A DNA stretch of 58,448 bases. It comes from Sulfuritalea sp. Its GTDB lineage: Bacteria > Pseudomonadota > Gammaproteobacteria > Burkholderiales > Rhodocyclaceae. Numbering within the stretch: the stretch's first letter is position 1; every line of letters starts with the position of its first letter. Under the pieces are notes generated by a model that was given only the letters and a program-made list of their open reading frames with translations, made no database searches and was not told the origin of the DNA. Below, piece by piece: positions 17,984 to 26,094 of this stretch. The stretch spans positions 1 through 58,448 of the forward strand of contig JADJFK010000036.1 of assembly GCA_016708585.1 (NCBI GenBank), given 5' to 3'. The position numbers and the translations under genes are program-made.

Positions 17984-18294
17984 AGCTTGTAGGCGACCAG
18001 GTCGATGGTCAGCGTGGTCCGGCCCATGGCCCGCAGCGCCGCACACAGGAAGCGGCGGACATCCGCCGTCGCCGGGTGATAATCGGCGGGCTTGAAGTTC
18101 GCCGCGAGCAACAGGATCTGGTCGACCAGCAGCATCTTGCCCATGGGATTCGGGGTTTCCAGACCGGCAACAAGGAAGGCATCGGCTATCCAGTGGCGCG
18201 CGCCCGCAGGATCGAATGCAGCCAACTCATCGGCCCCGAGGGGGAAATCGAACCGGTCGCCGCTCTTCAACACCACACTGACTTCATGATCCAC
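17980..18294 (-). CDS. small hypothetical protein
   Basis: A 104-residue protein of unknown function, without signal or membrane segment, acidic and hydrophobic in alternation (VVLKSGDRFDFPLGADELAAF). The start is GTG 18294 with AAGGAG eight bases upstream, better supported than any ATG. It is convergent with lnt and overlaps its end by 4 bases. I see no diagnostic motif. Confidence 0.7.
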   Translation of the reverse strand: MDHEVSVVLKSGDRFDFPLGADELAAFDPAGARHWIADAFLVAGLETPNPMGKMLLVDQILLLAANFKPADYHPATADVRRFLCAALRAMGRTTLTIDLVAYKL

Positions 18295-18396
18295 GGTACC
18301 ACTCCTTCAAGCTTTGGTTGGACTGCGTGGATCATACCGGAAGCCGCCGCCTCCGGAGCGGCCGGGCGCCGCTGCGGCAGTCCGCTGCGCGGCAGC

Positions 18397-18424
18397 TTGA
18401 CGGCGGCCGCTTCGCTCCCATAAT
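18397..18424 (+). promoter_or_regulatory. sigma70-type promoter of the rhodanese gene
   Basis: TTGACG and CATAAT are separated by 16 bases, ending 30 bases before the start codon. A GAGGAAG ribosome site follows at about 18442. Confidence 0.55.
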
Positions 18425-18454
18425 GCATGTCCCATCCCCGCAGAGGAAGCGATC

Positions 18455-19495
18455 ATGACCATTCGTACCGCCTGGCAGACCCTCCTGATCTCAGTCTCGG
18501 CGCTCTTCGCCATCCCGTCCGGCGCCGCGCCCATCATCGATGCGGCAGCCGTCAAGGTCGCGCAGGCGCGCGGCGCCATCGTCTGGGACGTGCGCGCGAC
18601 GCCGCTCTACCGCAAGGGCCACATCCCCGGCGCGGTCAGCATCGGCGACGCCGGCAATGTCCTGCGCAATCCGGTCACGGAGGATTTCATCGAAACCGCG
18701 CAGGTGGAAAAAATCCTCGGCAACGCCGGCATCGACCCGGCACGGGAAGTCGTCGTCTATGCCGAGCGCGGCAATCCCTATGCCTATTTCGGCCGCTTCG
18801 CGCTGCAATATTTCGGCGCACAGAAGGTCAGCGTCTTCCATGATGGCATCGAGGGCTGGCAGGAGGCCGGCAACGCGGTGGAAACCGCCGACGCGCAGCG
18901 GCCCGCCGTCGCCCTCAAGCTCACCCCGCGGCCCGAACTGATCGCCAGCACCGAGGACGTGGTGACCCGCGCCAAGGCCGGCGCAGTGCAAATCATCGAC
19001 GCCCGCACCTCCGGCGAATACCTCGGCAACGACGTGCGCGCCATCCGCGGCGGGCACATTCCGGGCGCCGTGAACATCCCCTACGAGCAGAACTGGAAGG
19101 ACCCCGAAACCAACGCCAAGATGTCACGCCGCCAGGTGCCGGACAACAAGGGCGCCGGCCTGGCGTCTTCCGACGCGCTGAAATCGCTCTACGCCAGGCT
19201 GGACCCGGACAAGGAGACCGTGGTCTATTGCCAGAGCGGGGTGCGCGCCGCGGAAACCGCGGCGGTGCTGGAGACGCTGGGATTCAACAAGGTCAAGGTC
19301 TACGACTCGTCCTGGCTGGGCTATGCCGCCCGCCTCGACGCCCCGGCGGAACGCGAAACCTTCTTCAACGTCGGCGCCATGAACGGCAAGCTCGCCTCGA
19401 TGCAGCGCAAGATCGACGAACTGGAACGCATGATCGGCGAGCTGCATTCCAGCCACACCGCCAAGGCCGCCTGCCCGGCCGGGAAGGTCTGCTGA
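18455..19495 (+). CDS. periplasmic double-rhodanese sulfurtransferase
   Basis: Moves sulfane sulfur from donors such as thiosulfate. A signal peptide (to about SGAAP) and two rhodanese domains are present. The first (about 30-145: VWDVRATPLYRKGHIPGAV) has YAERGNPY where the active Cys loop should be, so it looks inactive. The second (about 160-305: IIDARTSGEYLGN) carries VYCQSGVRAAE with the catalytic Cys near 259. A short coiled segment and a Cys-containing tail (AACPAGKVC) end the 346 residues. It could serve the same sulfur chemistry as the YeeE-type transporter. Confidence 0.88.
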   Translation: MTIRTAWQTLLISVSALFAIPSGAAPIIDAAAVKVAQARGAIVWDVRATPLYRKGHIPGAVSIGDAGNVLRNPVTEDFIETAQVEKILGNAGIDPAREVVVYAERGNPYAYFGRFALQYFGAQKVSVFHDGIEGWQEAGNAVETADAQRPAVALKLTPRPELIASTEDVVTRAKAGAVQIIDARTSGEYLGNDVRAIRGGHIPGAVNIPYEQNWKDPETNAKMSRRQVPDNKGAGLASSDALKSLYARLDPDKETVVYCQSGVRAAETAAVLETLGFNKVKVYDSSWLGYAARLDAPAERETFFNVGAMNGKLASMQRKIDELERMIGELHSSHTAKAACPAGKVC

Positions 19496-19523
19496 GCCCG
19501 CCCCGCGCGCGCAAGTGCGGGCC

Positions 19524-19568
19524 GGAAACCCTGTAAAATCCGCGTCTTTGCGATTTCACAGGGTTTCC
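19524..19568 (+). promoter_or_regulatory. perfect inverted repeat upstream of glyQ
   Basis: Arms GGAAACCCTGT (19524-19534) and ACAGGGTTTCC (19558-19568) flank a 23-base loop that contains a TAAAAT-like box. The right arm ends 2 bases before the annotated glyQ start. It could be an operator or a leader hairpin that hides the ribosome site. No T tract follows. Confidence 0.5.
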
Positions 19569-19570
19569 CG

Positions 19571-20560
19571 ATGGAAAAAGTGGGGACGTTTAGTTCCGGC
19601 ATCACGCCCGCCAGCGGGCATGTGCCTTCACTGAAGGTCGGCAAGCCGACCTTTCAAGAAATCATCCTGCGCCTGCAGGAGTTCTGGAACCAGCAGGGTT
19701 GCGCGCTGCTGCAACCCTATGACATGGAAGTCGGCGCCGGCACCAGCCATACCGCCACCTTCCTCCGCGCGCTGGGTCCCGAGCCGTGGAAGGCGGGCTA
19801 CGTGCAGCCCTCGCGCCGCCCCAAGGACGGCCGCTACGGCGAGAACCCCAACCGCATGCAGCACTACTACCAGTACCAGGTGGTGTTGAAGCCGGCGCCG
19901 GAAAACATCCTCGAACTCTACCTCGGCTCGCTCGAAGCACTCGGCTTCGACCTCAGGCAGAACGATGTGCGCTTCGTCGAGGACGACTGGGAGAACCCGA
20001 CGCTGGGCGCCTGGGGGCTGGGCTGGGAAGTCTGGCTCAACGGCATGGAAGTCACCCAGTTCACCTATTTCCAGCAGGTCGGCGGCATCGACTGCAAGCC
20101 GATCACCGGCGAGATCACCTACGGCCTCGAACGCCTGGCGATGTACCTGCAGGGCGTCGAGAACGTCTTCGACCTGGTGTATGCGCCGGGCCTGAAATAC
20201 GGCGACGTCTTCCACCAGAACGAGGTCGAGCAGAGCGCCTACAACTTCGAGCACAGCAACGTCAACTTCCTGCTCACCGCCTTCGGCGCGCACGAGGGCA
20301 ATGCCAAGCACCTGATGGAACAGCAGCTGGCGCTGCCGGCCTACGAGCAGGTACTGAAGGCCGCACACACCTTCAACCTGCTCGACGCGCGTGGCGCGAT
20401 CTCCGTCACCGAACGCGCCGCCTACATCGGCCGCATTCGCAACCTGGCTCGCAGCGTGGCGCAGAGCTACCTCGACAGCCGCGCCCGGCTGGGCTTCCCG
20501 ATGGCGCCGAAGGCCTGGGCCGATGAGGTTCTGGCGCAGTTGGCGAAGAAGGCGGCTTAG
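19571..20560 (+). CDS. glyQ: glycyl-tRNA synthetase alpha subunit
   Basis: Catalytic subunit of the bacterial alpha2beta2 GlyRS. Class II features are clear: CALLQPYDMEVGAGTSHTATFLR in two overlapping parts, YVQPSRRPKDGRYGENPNR, and NPTLGAWGLGWEVWLNGMEV. The ATG start at 19571 gives about 28 residues more than most members (EKVGTFSSGITPASG). GTG 19622 would start the protein as MPSLKVGKPTF, nearer family length, so the N-terminus is uncertain. glyS follows only after a 430-base gap. Confidence 0.95.
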   Translation: MEKVGTFSSGITPASGHVPSLKVGKPTFQEIILRLQEFWNQQGCALLQPYDMEVGAGTSHTATFLRALGPEPWKAGYVQPSRRPKDGRYGENPNRMQHYYQYQVVLKPAPENILELYLGSLEALGFDLRQNDVRFVEDDWENPTLGAWGLGWEVWLNGMEVTQFTYFQQVGGIDCKPITGEITYGLERLAMYLQGVENVFDLVYAPGLKYGDVFHQNEVEQSAYNFEHSNVNFLLTAFGAHEGNAKHLMEQQLALPAYEQVLKAAHTFNLLDARGAISVTERAAYIGRIRNLARSVAQSYLDSRARLGFPMAPKAWADEVLAQLAKKAA

Positions 20561-20589
20561 GATGGAACCCGTCGTATCTTCACGGCTCG

Positions 20590-20920
20590 TGCGGGATCGG
20601 GAAGCCGGGGCATTCTGCTCCGCTCATGTCACCCATCGCCGCCCTGCGGGCGCCGACTCCTTCTTTACTTCGCTGCGCAGAACGCCCCGCCCTCCCGATC
20701 ATGTGACACTTGCGACGGTTTGCGGTCGCAAGACGAATGCGCTTCCCGCCAAGGATGGCGGGTATCCCACTCCGGTAAGTAAAGGAGGGCGTAGGCAGGG
20801 TTTCGCGGAGCACTGCTCCGCGCTGCCGCAGCCGGCTTGCCATGCCGGGCAAGCCGTGGGCGGAGCGGGCGCAGCCCGCGACGGGGGACATGGACGGAGT
20901 GGGATACCCGCTGTCCTTGG
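20590..20920. repeat. structured non-coding element between glyQ and glyS
   Basis: This gap holds no convincing gene but is packed with complementary segments: 20595-20617 pairs with 20678-20700 (20 of 23), 20749-20774 pairs with 20895-20920 (24 of 26), and CTCCTTCTTTACTT at 20657 pairs with AAGTAAAGGAG at 20777. Short perfect hairpins also occur (TGCGAC/GTCGCA; CGCGGAG/CTCCGCG; GCTTGCC/GGCAAGC). The 26-base arms at the right part look like terminal inverted repeats. It could be a small mobile element without a transposase or a structured leader of glyS. Confidence 0.65.
20638..20662 (+). repeat. dispersed GCGCCGACTTT repeat, copy 5 (diverged)
   Basis: The weakest copy: GCGCCGACTCC and a CGCCGCCCTGCG start. 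It lies within the glyQ-glyS structured element. Confidence 0.4.
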
Positions 20921-20991
20921 CACTCCCAAACCTTCAGCTAACCACGTGTTTGATCCATGGCGGGAACAAACAACGAACTGGAACATTTGAA

Positions 20992-23082
20992 ATGACGTCG
21001 AAGAATCTGCTGGTTGAACTGTTCGTCGAGGAACTGCCGCCCAAGGCGCTGAAGAAGCTCGGCGAATCCTTCGCTGGCACTCTGGCCGCGAGCCTCAAGG
21101 CGCAAGCCTTGATCGATGGAACTTCGGTCTCAACGCCCTTTGCCTCGCCGCGCCGCCTTGCCGTGCATGTTACCGCCGTCGCCGCGAAAGCCGCCGACCG
21201 GCAGGTGCAGCAGAAGCTGATGCCGGTCGCCGTGGCGCTCGACGCCGCCGGCCAGCCGACGCCCGCGCTGCTGAAGAAGCTTGCCGCATTGGGGGCGGAT
21301 GCTTCCGTGGTACCCACACTGAAGCGCCAGCCGGACGGCAAGGCCGAAGCCCTGTTCCTCGACAGCCGGGTGCCCGGCGCGACGCTGGCCGAAGGCCTGC
21401 AGGCGGCACTCGAAGCCGCGCTGGCGGCGCTGCCGATCCCGAAGGTGATGAGCTACCAACTCGCCGACGGCTGGAGCAGCGTGAATTTCGTCCGTCCCGC
21501 GCACAAGCTGGTCGCGCTGCATGGCGCCGATATCGTGCCGATCGCGGTACTCGGACTCATGGCCGGCCGCGAGACCCAAGGCCACCGCTTCGAGGCCGCG
21601 AATCCGGTCGTAGCGATCAAGGATGCGGATTCCTACGCGCAACAGCTCGAAAGCGAAGGCGCCGTGATCGCCGGCTTCGCTGCGCGCCGCGCCGAGATCC
21701 AGGAGCAACTCAAGGCCGCCGCCGCGAAGGAAGGCCTCACGCCCATCGATGATGAGGCCCTGCTCGACGAAGTCACCGCACTGGTCGAACGGCCCAACGT
21801 GCTGATTTGTGCCTTCGAAAAGGAATTCCTCGATGTGCCGCAGGAATGCCTGATCCTGACCATGAAGGCCAACCAGAAGTATTTTCCGCTGCTCGACGCC
21901 GCGGGAAAGCTCACCCACAAGTTCCTCGTCGTCAGCAACATCCGCCCGGCCGATCCCTCGGCCGTGATCGGCGGCAACGAACGCGTGGTGCGCCCGCGCC
22001 TGGCCGACGCCAAGTTCTTCTTCGACCAGGACCGCAGGAAGTCGCTGATGGATCGCATCCCCGGCCTGGCCAAGGTGGTGTACCACAACAAGCTCGGCAC
22101 CCAGGGCGAGCGCGTCGAGCGTGTCGCCGCGCTGGCGCGGGCCATCGGTCAGCAACTCGGCGGGGAAGCACTCGCCAACCAGGCCGACCGCGCCGCCGTG
22201 CTGGCCAAGGCGGATCTCCTGACCGACATGGTCGGCGAGTTCCCCGAGCTGCAGGGCATCATGGGCCGCTACTACGCGCTGCACGACGGCGAGCCGGCCG
22301 AGGTCGCCGACGCCATCGAGGACCACTACAAGCCGCGCTTCGCCGGCGACGAACTGCCGCGCGGCAAGGTCGGCCTGTGCGTCGCGCTGGCGGACAAGCT
22401 GCAGACCCTGGCCGACATGTTCGGCATCGGCCAGCTGCCCACCGGCGACAAGGACCCCTTCGCCCTGCGCCGCCATGCCTTGGGCATGATCCGCATGCTG
22501 ATCGAGCGCGACCTAGCGCTGGACCTGGCGTGGCTGTTCGGCGCGGCAAAACTGGTCGACGCCAAGGTGGTGGAACAACTGTCGGAATTCATCTACGAGC
22601 GCCTCGCCGGCAGCCTGCGCGAGCAGGGCTACTCGGCGCTCGAAGTCGATGCCGTGGTCGGCCTGCGTCCGCAACGCCTGGGCGACATCCCCAAGCGCCT
22701 GGCCGCGGTGCGCGCCTTCGCCGCGCTGCCCGAAGCGGCGAGCCTTGCCGCCGCCAACAAGCGCGTCGGCAACATCCTGAAGAAGGCCGAGGACGCCGTG
22801 GCGGCGCAGGTCGATCCGGCGCTGCTCAAGGAAGCCGCCGAAATCGCGCTGAACAAGGCGCTCGACTCGGTGAAACCCGCGGCCGATGCCGCCTTCGAAC
22901 GCGGCGACTACACCGCCTCGCTGCAGGCGCTGGCCGCGCTGAAGGCGCCGGTGGACAGCTTTTTCGACGGCGTCATGGTGAACGCCGAGGACGCTCAGCT
23001 TCGCGCCAACCGCCTCGGGCTGCTCGCCACGCTGCACCAGGCGATGAACCGCATCGCCGACCTGTCACGCCTGTCGGCCTGA
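20992..23082 (+). CDS. glyS: glycyl-tRNA synthetase beta subunit
   Basis: tRNA-binding subunit of heterotetrameric GlyRS. It starts NLLVELFVEELPPKALKKL, the family hallmark, and contains EFLDVPQECLILTMKANQKYF in two parts and the HD-like core KADLLTDMVGEFPELQG. The C-terminal anticodon-binding helical domain ends with FFDGVMVNAED. ATG 20992 gives the usual 696 residues; the frame is open 150 bases upstream into the structured element, but that part has no similarity to the family. Confidence 0.96.
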   Translation: MTSKNLLVELFVEELPPKALKKLGESFAGTLAASLKAQALIDGTSVSTPFASPRRLAVHVTAVAAKAADRQVQQKLMPVAVALDAAGQPTPALLKKLAALGADASVVPTLKRQPDGKAEALFLDSRVPGATLAEGLQAALEAALAALPIPKVMSYQLADGWSSVNFVRPAHKLVALHGADIVPIAVLGLMAGRETQGHRFEAANPVVAIKDADSYAQQLESEGAVIAGFAARRAEIQEQLKAAAAKEGLTPIDDEALLDEVTALVERPNVLICAFEKEFLDVPQECLILTMKANQKYFPLLDAAGKLTHKFLVVSNIRPADPSAVIGGNERVVRPRLADAKFFFDQDRRKSLMDRIPGLAKVVYHNKLGTQGERVERVAALARAIGQQLGGEALANQADRAAVLAKADLLTDMVGEFPELQGIMGRYYALHDGEPAEVADAIEDHYKPRFAGDELPRGKVGLCVALADKLQTLADMFGIGQLPTGDKDPFALRRHALGMIRMLIERDLALDLAWLFGAAKLVDAKVVEQLSEFIYERLAGSLREQGYSALEVDAVVGLRPQRLGDIPKRLAAVRAFAALPEAASLAAANKRVGNILKKAEDAVAAQVDPALLKEAAEIALNKALDSVKPAADAAFERGDYTASLQALAALKAPVDSFFDGVMVNAEDAQLRANRLGLLATLHQAMNRIADLSRLSA

Positions 23083-23120
23083 ACGATGGCGATAAACAGG
23101 GATTTTGCGGCGATGTTCGG

Positions 23121-23145
23121 CAAAGTCGGCGCCGGCGACACGGCG
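23121..23145 (-). repeat. dispersed GCGCCGACTTT repeat, copy 6 (intergenic)
   Basis: Exact core and exact CGCCGTGTCGCCG left part, read leftward. It fills most of the 74-base gap between glyS and gmhB. Confidence 0.75.
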
Positions 23146-23156
23146 AAAATGAGGCC

Positions 23157-23690
23157 ATGAAGCTCGTCATCCTCGACCGCGACGGCGTGATCAACCACGA
23201 CTCCGACCAGTACATCAAGTCGCCGGAGGAATGGAAGCCGATCCCCGGCAGCCTCGCCGCCATCGCGCGCCTGAACCAGGCCGGCTATCGCGTGGTGGTG
23301 GCGACCAACCAGTCGGGCATCGGCCGCGGCCTGTTCGAAACCGATACGCTGGTCGCCATCAACGACAAGATGAACAAGGCGCTGGCGCTGGTCGGCGGGC
23401 GCATCGACGCCATCTTCTTCTGCCCGCATACCAACGACGACAATTGCGACTGCCGCAAACCCCGGCCCGGCATGTTGCGCGAGATTGCCGCGCGCTTCAA
23501 CGCCGATCTCGCCGGCGTGCCGGCCATCGGCGATTCCCTGCGCGACCTCAAGGCCGCCGCCGCCGTCGGCGCGCAGCCGGTGCTGGTGCTGACCGGCAAG
23601 GGTCGCAAGACCGCCGACGATCCCGCGCTGCCGCCTGAGACCCTGGTTTTCCCCGACCTCGCCGCAGCGGCAGCGCATATCGCCAAGTAA
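23157..23690 (+). CDS. gmhB: D-glycero-beta-D-manno-heptose-1,7-bisphosphate 7-phosphatase
   Basis: HAD-superfamily phosphatase in ADP-heptose synthesis for LPS. The DxD nucleophile motif reads LDRDGVIN at residues 5-12. The GmhB zinc site is C-P-H-T-N-D-D-N-C-D-C-R (CPHTNDDNCDCRKP), which separates it from histidinol phosphatases lacking it. Motif III GDSLRDL is present. At 177 residues the length is normal. It overlaps plsC by one base (TAATG). Confidence 0.94.
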   Translation: MKLVILDRDGVINHDSDQYIKSPEEWKPIPGSLAAIARLNQAGYRVVVATNQSGIGRGLFETDTLVAINDKMNKALALVGGRIDAIFFCPHTNDDNCDCRKPRPGMLREIAARFNADLAGVPAIGDSLRDLKAAAAVGAQPVLVLTGKGRKTADDPALPPETLVFPDLAAAAAHIAK

Positions 23691-24421
23691 TGGCCGTACT
23701 CCGCTCCCTGCTGTTCCTGCTGATCCTGCTGGTGGTGACGCCGCCCTACACGCTGGCGGTTCTCCTCCTCTGCTGGCCCCTGCCGCATCGCATGCGGCGC
23801 CGCTCGGTGGCGCCCTGGGTCAATTTCGTGATCTGGCTGGTCAAGCACCTGCTCGGCATTCCCTACCGCCTGCTGGGCGCGGCGAACATCCCCGACCGCC
23901 CCGTCGTCGTGCTGGCGAAGCACCAGTCGGCCTGGGAAACCCTGATGCTGCAGGATGTGTTCAAGGACACGGTCTTCGTCTGGAAGAAGGAGATCAAGTA
24001 CCTGCCCTTCTTCGGCTGGGCGCTGGCATTGACGCCGATGATCGAGACCGACCGCAGCGCCAGCAAGGCCACGCTCAAAAGCCTGGTCGAACAGGGCCGC
24101 GACCGCCTCGACAAGGGCTATACCGTGATCATCTTCCCCGAAGGCACGCGCTCGGAGCCCGGCTCGAAGAACCGCTACAAGGGCGGCGGCGCGCTGCTCG
24201 CGGTCGAGACCGGGACGCCGGTGCTGCCGGTGGCGCTGAATTCCGGCGAATTCTGGGGCCGCAACGCCCTGTTCAAGACAAGCGGCACCGTCACCGTCAG
24301 CGTCGGTCCGGCCATCGACCCCGCCGGACTCACGGCCGCCGAAGTGCTGACGCGCGCGGAAACCTGGATCGAGGCCGAGATGGCGCGGATCAGTCCGCAG
24401 CTTTACGGAACGCCGGCATGA
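23690..24421 (+). CDS. plsC: 1-acyl-sn-glycerol-3-phosphate acyltransferase (PlsC family)
   Basis: Acylates lysophosphatidic acid at the inner membrane. A hydrophobic N-terminus (SLLFLLILLVVTPPYTLAVLL) precedes the acyltransferase motif HQSAWE near residue 78, an HX4E variant of HX4D seen in this subgroup. FPEGTRSEPG near 149 follows. It is 243 residues and overlaps both neighbours by 1-4 bases in a gmhB-plsC-YgjP run. Confidence 0.93.
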   Translation: MAVLRSLLFLLILLVVTPPYTLAVLLLCWPLPHRMRRRSVAPWVNFVIWLVKHLLGIPYRLLGAANIPDRPVVVLAKHQSAWETLMLQDVFKDTVFVWKKEIKYLPFFGWALALTPMIETDRSASKATLKSLVEQGRDRLDKGYTVIIFPEGTRSEPGSKNRYKGGGALLAVETGTPVLPVALNSGEFWGRNALFKTSGTVTVSVGPAIDPAGLTAAEVLTRAETWIEAEMARISPQLYGTPA

Positions 24422-24930
24422 GTCCGGGACGCCGCGACCCGCAGATTGCACTGCGCCTCGACGGCAGCGAGCCGGATCCCGCCGGCCGCTGGCACGACGG
24501 CGCCGCGCTGGCGTATCTGGGCGGCAGCCTGCGCCTGGTGCTCGGTACCCCCCACCACGAGGCGCTACACACAGGCGACACGCTGGAACTGCCGCTGCCG
24601 CCGGAAGCCACGCCGCGCCAGATCCAGGACCGCGCCGAGGCATGGCTGCGCGAACAGGCGAAACGGATACTGGAACAGGTCATCGCACAGAAGTCGGCGC
24701 TGGCGGGACGGCGCGCGCCGCGCCTGGCGCTGTCCTTCGCCGCGCGCGGGCATTGGGTCGAGGCCCAGGGCGGTGACGTACTGCGCTGCAACTGGCGCCT
24801 GATCGAGCAGTCCTTGCCCGTCATCGAACAGGCGATCACCCTCGGCATCGCCGCGCTGCCGGCAGAGGACCAGGGCTTCGACCTCTTCGGTGGCCCGGGC
24901 GCCAGCCCGACGGCCCACCCGGCAGCCTGA
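24418..24930 (+). CDS. YgjP-like protein lacking the metalloprotease active site
   Basis: Probably a degenerate paralogue of the next gene. Shared features include a strand-rich N-terminus, RAEAWLREQAKRILEQ in place of the usual W-RxxAR helix, and LSFAARGHWVEAQ...LRCNWRLIEQSL, which aligns with LSSAHTRWGSCSEESG...IRINWRLIHLP of the downstream gene. Where YgjP has HEAAHL, this protein reads ITLGIAAL, with no zinc ligands. It is 170 residues against 248. It overlaps plsC by 4 bases and stands 5 bases before the intact protease gene, suggesting a non-catalytic partner or regulator (inference). Confidence 0.75.
   Translation: MSPGRRDPQIALRLDGSEPDPAGRWHDGAALAYLGGSLRLVLGTPHHEALHTGDTLELPLPPEATPRQIQDRAEAWLREQAKRILEQVIAQKSALAGRRAPRLALSFAARGHWVEAQGGDVLRCNWRLIEQSLPVIEQAITLGIAALPAEDQGFDLFGGPGASPTAHPAA
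24690..24713 (-). repeat. dispersed GCGCCGACTTT repeat, copy 7 (inside the YgjP-like gene)
   Basis: Read leftward CGCCGTCCCGCCA then GCGCCGACTTC. In the gene it encodes part of QKSALAGRRA, in a linker that varies in the family. Confidence 0.6.
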
Positions 24931-24935
24931 GCGAC

Positions 24936-25682
24936 GTGATGTTCCTCGAGCAGCTCAAGCTGTTCCGCCTCCCCTCCCCGCCCGCCGAGGCCAAGGCCCG
25001 GCACCTGCTGATCGGCGGGCGCATCATCGACTATCGCCTGAAAAACGGCGCCCGGCGGCTGTCGATGACCATCGACGAACGCGGCCTGCGCATCAGCGCA
25101 CCGCCCCGCATCAGCCTGGGCGAGATCGAGGCCTTCATCCAGGGCCACGGCGGCTGGGTGTTGAAAAAACTCGACGAACTCGCCCGCGCCACCAGGCCGC
25201 GCCACCTCACGATCAGGGAAGGCACGCGGCTGCCTCTGCTCGGCGGCGAAGCCGAAGTGCGCGTCCTGCCCGGCGCCAACCGGGTGCGCTGGATCGCCGA
25301 CACCCTGGTCCTCGAAGCGCGCCCGGAAGCGGACCTCGGCCAACTGGCAAAACGCGCCCTGCAAAAGCGGGCGCTGACGCATTTCAGCGAACGCCTCGAC
25401 CATTTCGCGACCCGACTCGACCTCGCGCCACCAAAGCTCAGCCTGTCGTCGGCGCACACGCGCTGGGGCAGTTGCAGCGAAGAAAGCGGCATCCGCATCA
25501 ACTGGCGCCTGATCCACCTGCCGCCGCACCTGGGCGATTACGTGGTCGCCCACGAAGCGGCGCACCTGATCGAGCTGAACCACAGCAAGCGCTTCTGGGC
25601 CGTGGTCGGCTCGCTCTATCCCGAATGGCAGGCGGCGCGCGACGAACTCAAGCAGCGCGCCACTTCGCTGCCGATACTTTGA
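24936..25682 (+). CDS. YgjP/WLM-type zinc metalloprotease (DUF45)
   Basis: Cytoplasmic metalloprotease-like protein of the SprT/WLM-related group; physiological role uncertain. The zinc motif HEAAHLIELNHSKRFW (HExxH-like with third His five residues on) is near residue 208. RWGSC and NWRLI upstream complete the signature. The start is GTG 24936 followed directly by ATG 24939; either is possible. It is preceded by its inactive-looking paralogue. Confidence 0.9.
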   Translation: MMFLEQLKLFRLPSPPAEAKARHLLIGGRIIDYRLKNGARRLSMTIDERGLRISAPPRISLGEIEAFIQGHGGWVLKKLDELARATRPRHLTIREGTRLPLLGGEAEVRVLPGANRVRWIADTLVLEARPEADLGQLAKRALQKRALTHFSERLDHFATRLDLAPPKLSLSSAHTRWGSCSEESGIRINWRLIHLPPHLGDYVVAHEAAHLIELNHSKRFWAVVGSLYPEWQAARDELKQRATSLPIL

Positions 25683-25698
25683 TACCGGAGACCCCGCA

Positions 25699-26082
25699 AT
25701 GAGAATCCTGCACACCATGCTGCGCGTCGGCGACCTCGACAAGTCGCTGGCCTTCTATACCGAAGTCCTCGGCATGCGCCTGCTGCGCCGCAACGACTAC
25801 CCCGAAGGCAAGTTCACCCTCGCCTTCGTCGGCTACCAGGACGAAGCGGATGGCACCGTGATCGAGCTGACCCACAACTGGGGCGTCGAAGGCTACGAGA
25901 TCGGTACCGGCTACGGCCACATCGCGCTGGCGGTGGATGATGCCCATGCCGCCTGCGCCGAGATCAAGTCGCGCGGCGGCAAGGTCACGCGCGAAGCGGG
26001 GCCGATGAAGGGCGGCAGCACGGTGATCGCCTTCGTCGAAGACCCGGACGGCTACAAGATCGAGCTGATCGAGCGCAAGTAG
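25699..26082 (+). CDS. gloA: lactoylglutathione lyase (glyoxalase I)
   Basis: Converts the methylglyoxal-glutathione hemithioacetal to S-lactoylglutathione. It starts MRILHTMLRVGDLDKSLAFY with the first metal His, then ELTHNWG with a Glu, GYGHIALAVDD with the second His, and VEDPDGYKIELIE with the last Glu. This is the Ni-type GloA pattern. 127 residues. GGAGA upstream of ATG. Confidence 0.96.
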   Translation: MRILHTMLRVGDLDKSLAFYTEVLGMRLLRRNDYPEGKFTLAFVGYQDEADGTVIELTHNWGVEGYEIGTGYGHIALAVDDAHAACAEIKSRGGKVTREAGPMKGGSTVIAFVEDPDGYKIELIERK

Positions 26083-26094
26083 CCGCGCAAGCGC

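Noticed and set aside
20580..20891. Minus-strand 103-residue frame in the glyQ-glyS gap as a gene
   Set aside because: The frame crosses hairpin arms, lacks a ribosome site and has Arg/Gly-rich composition typical of non-coding GC-rich DNA.
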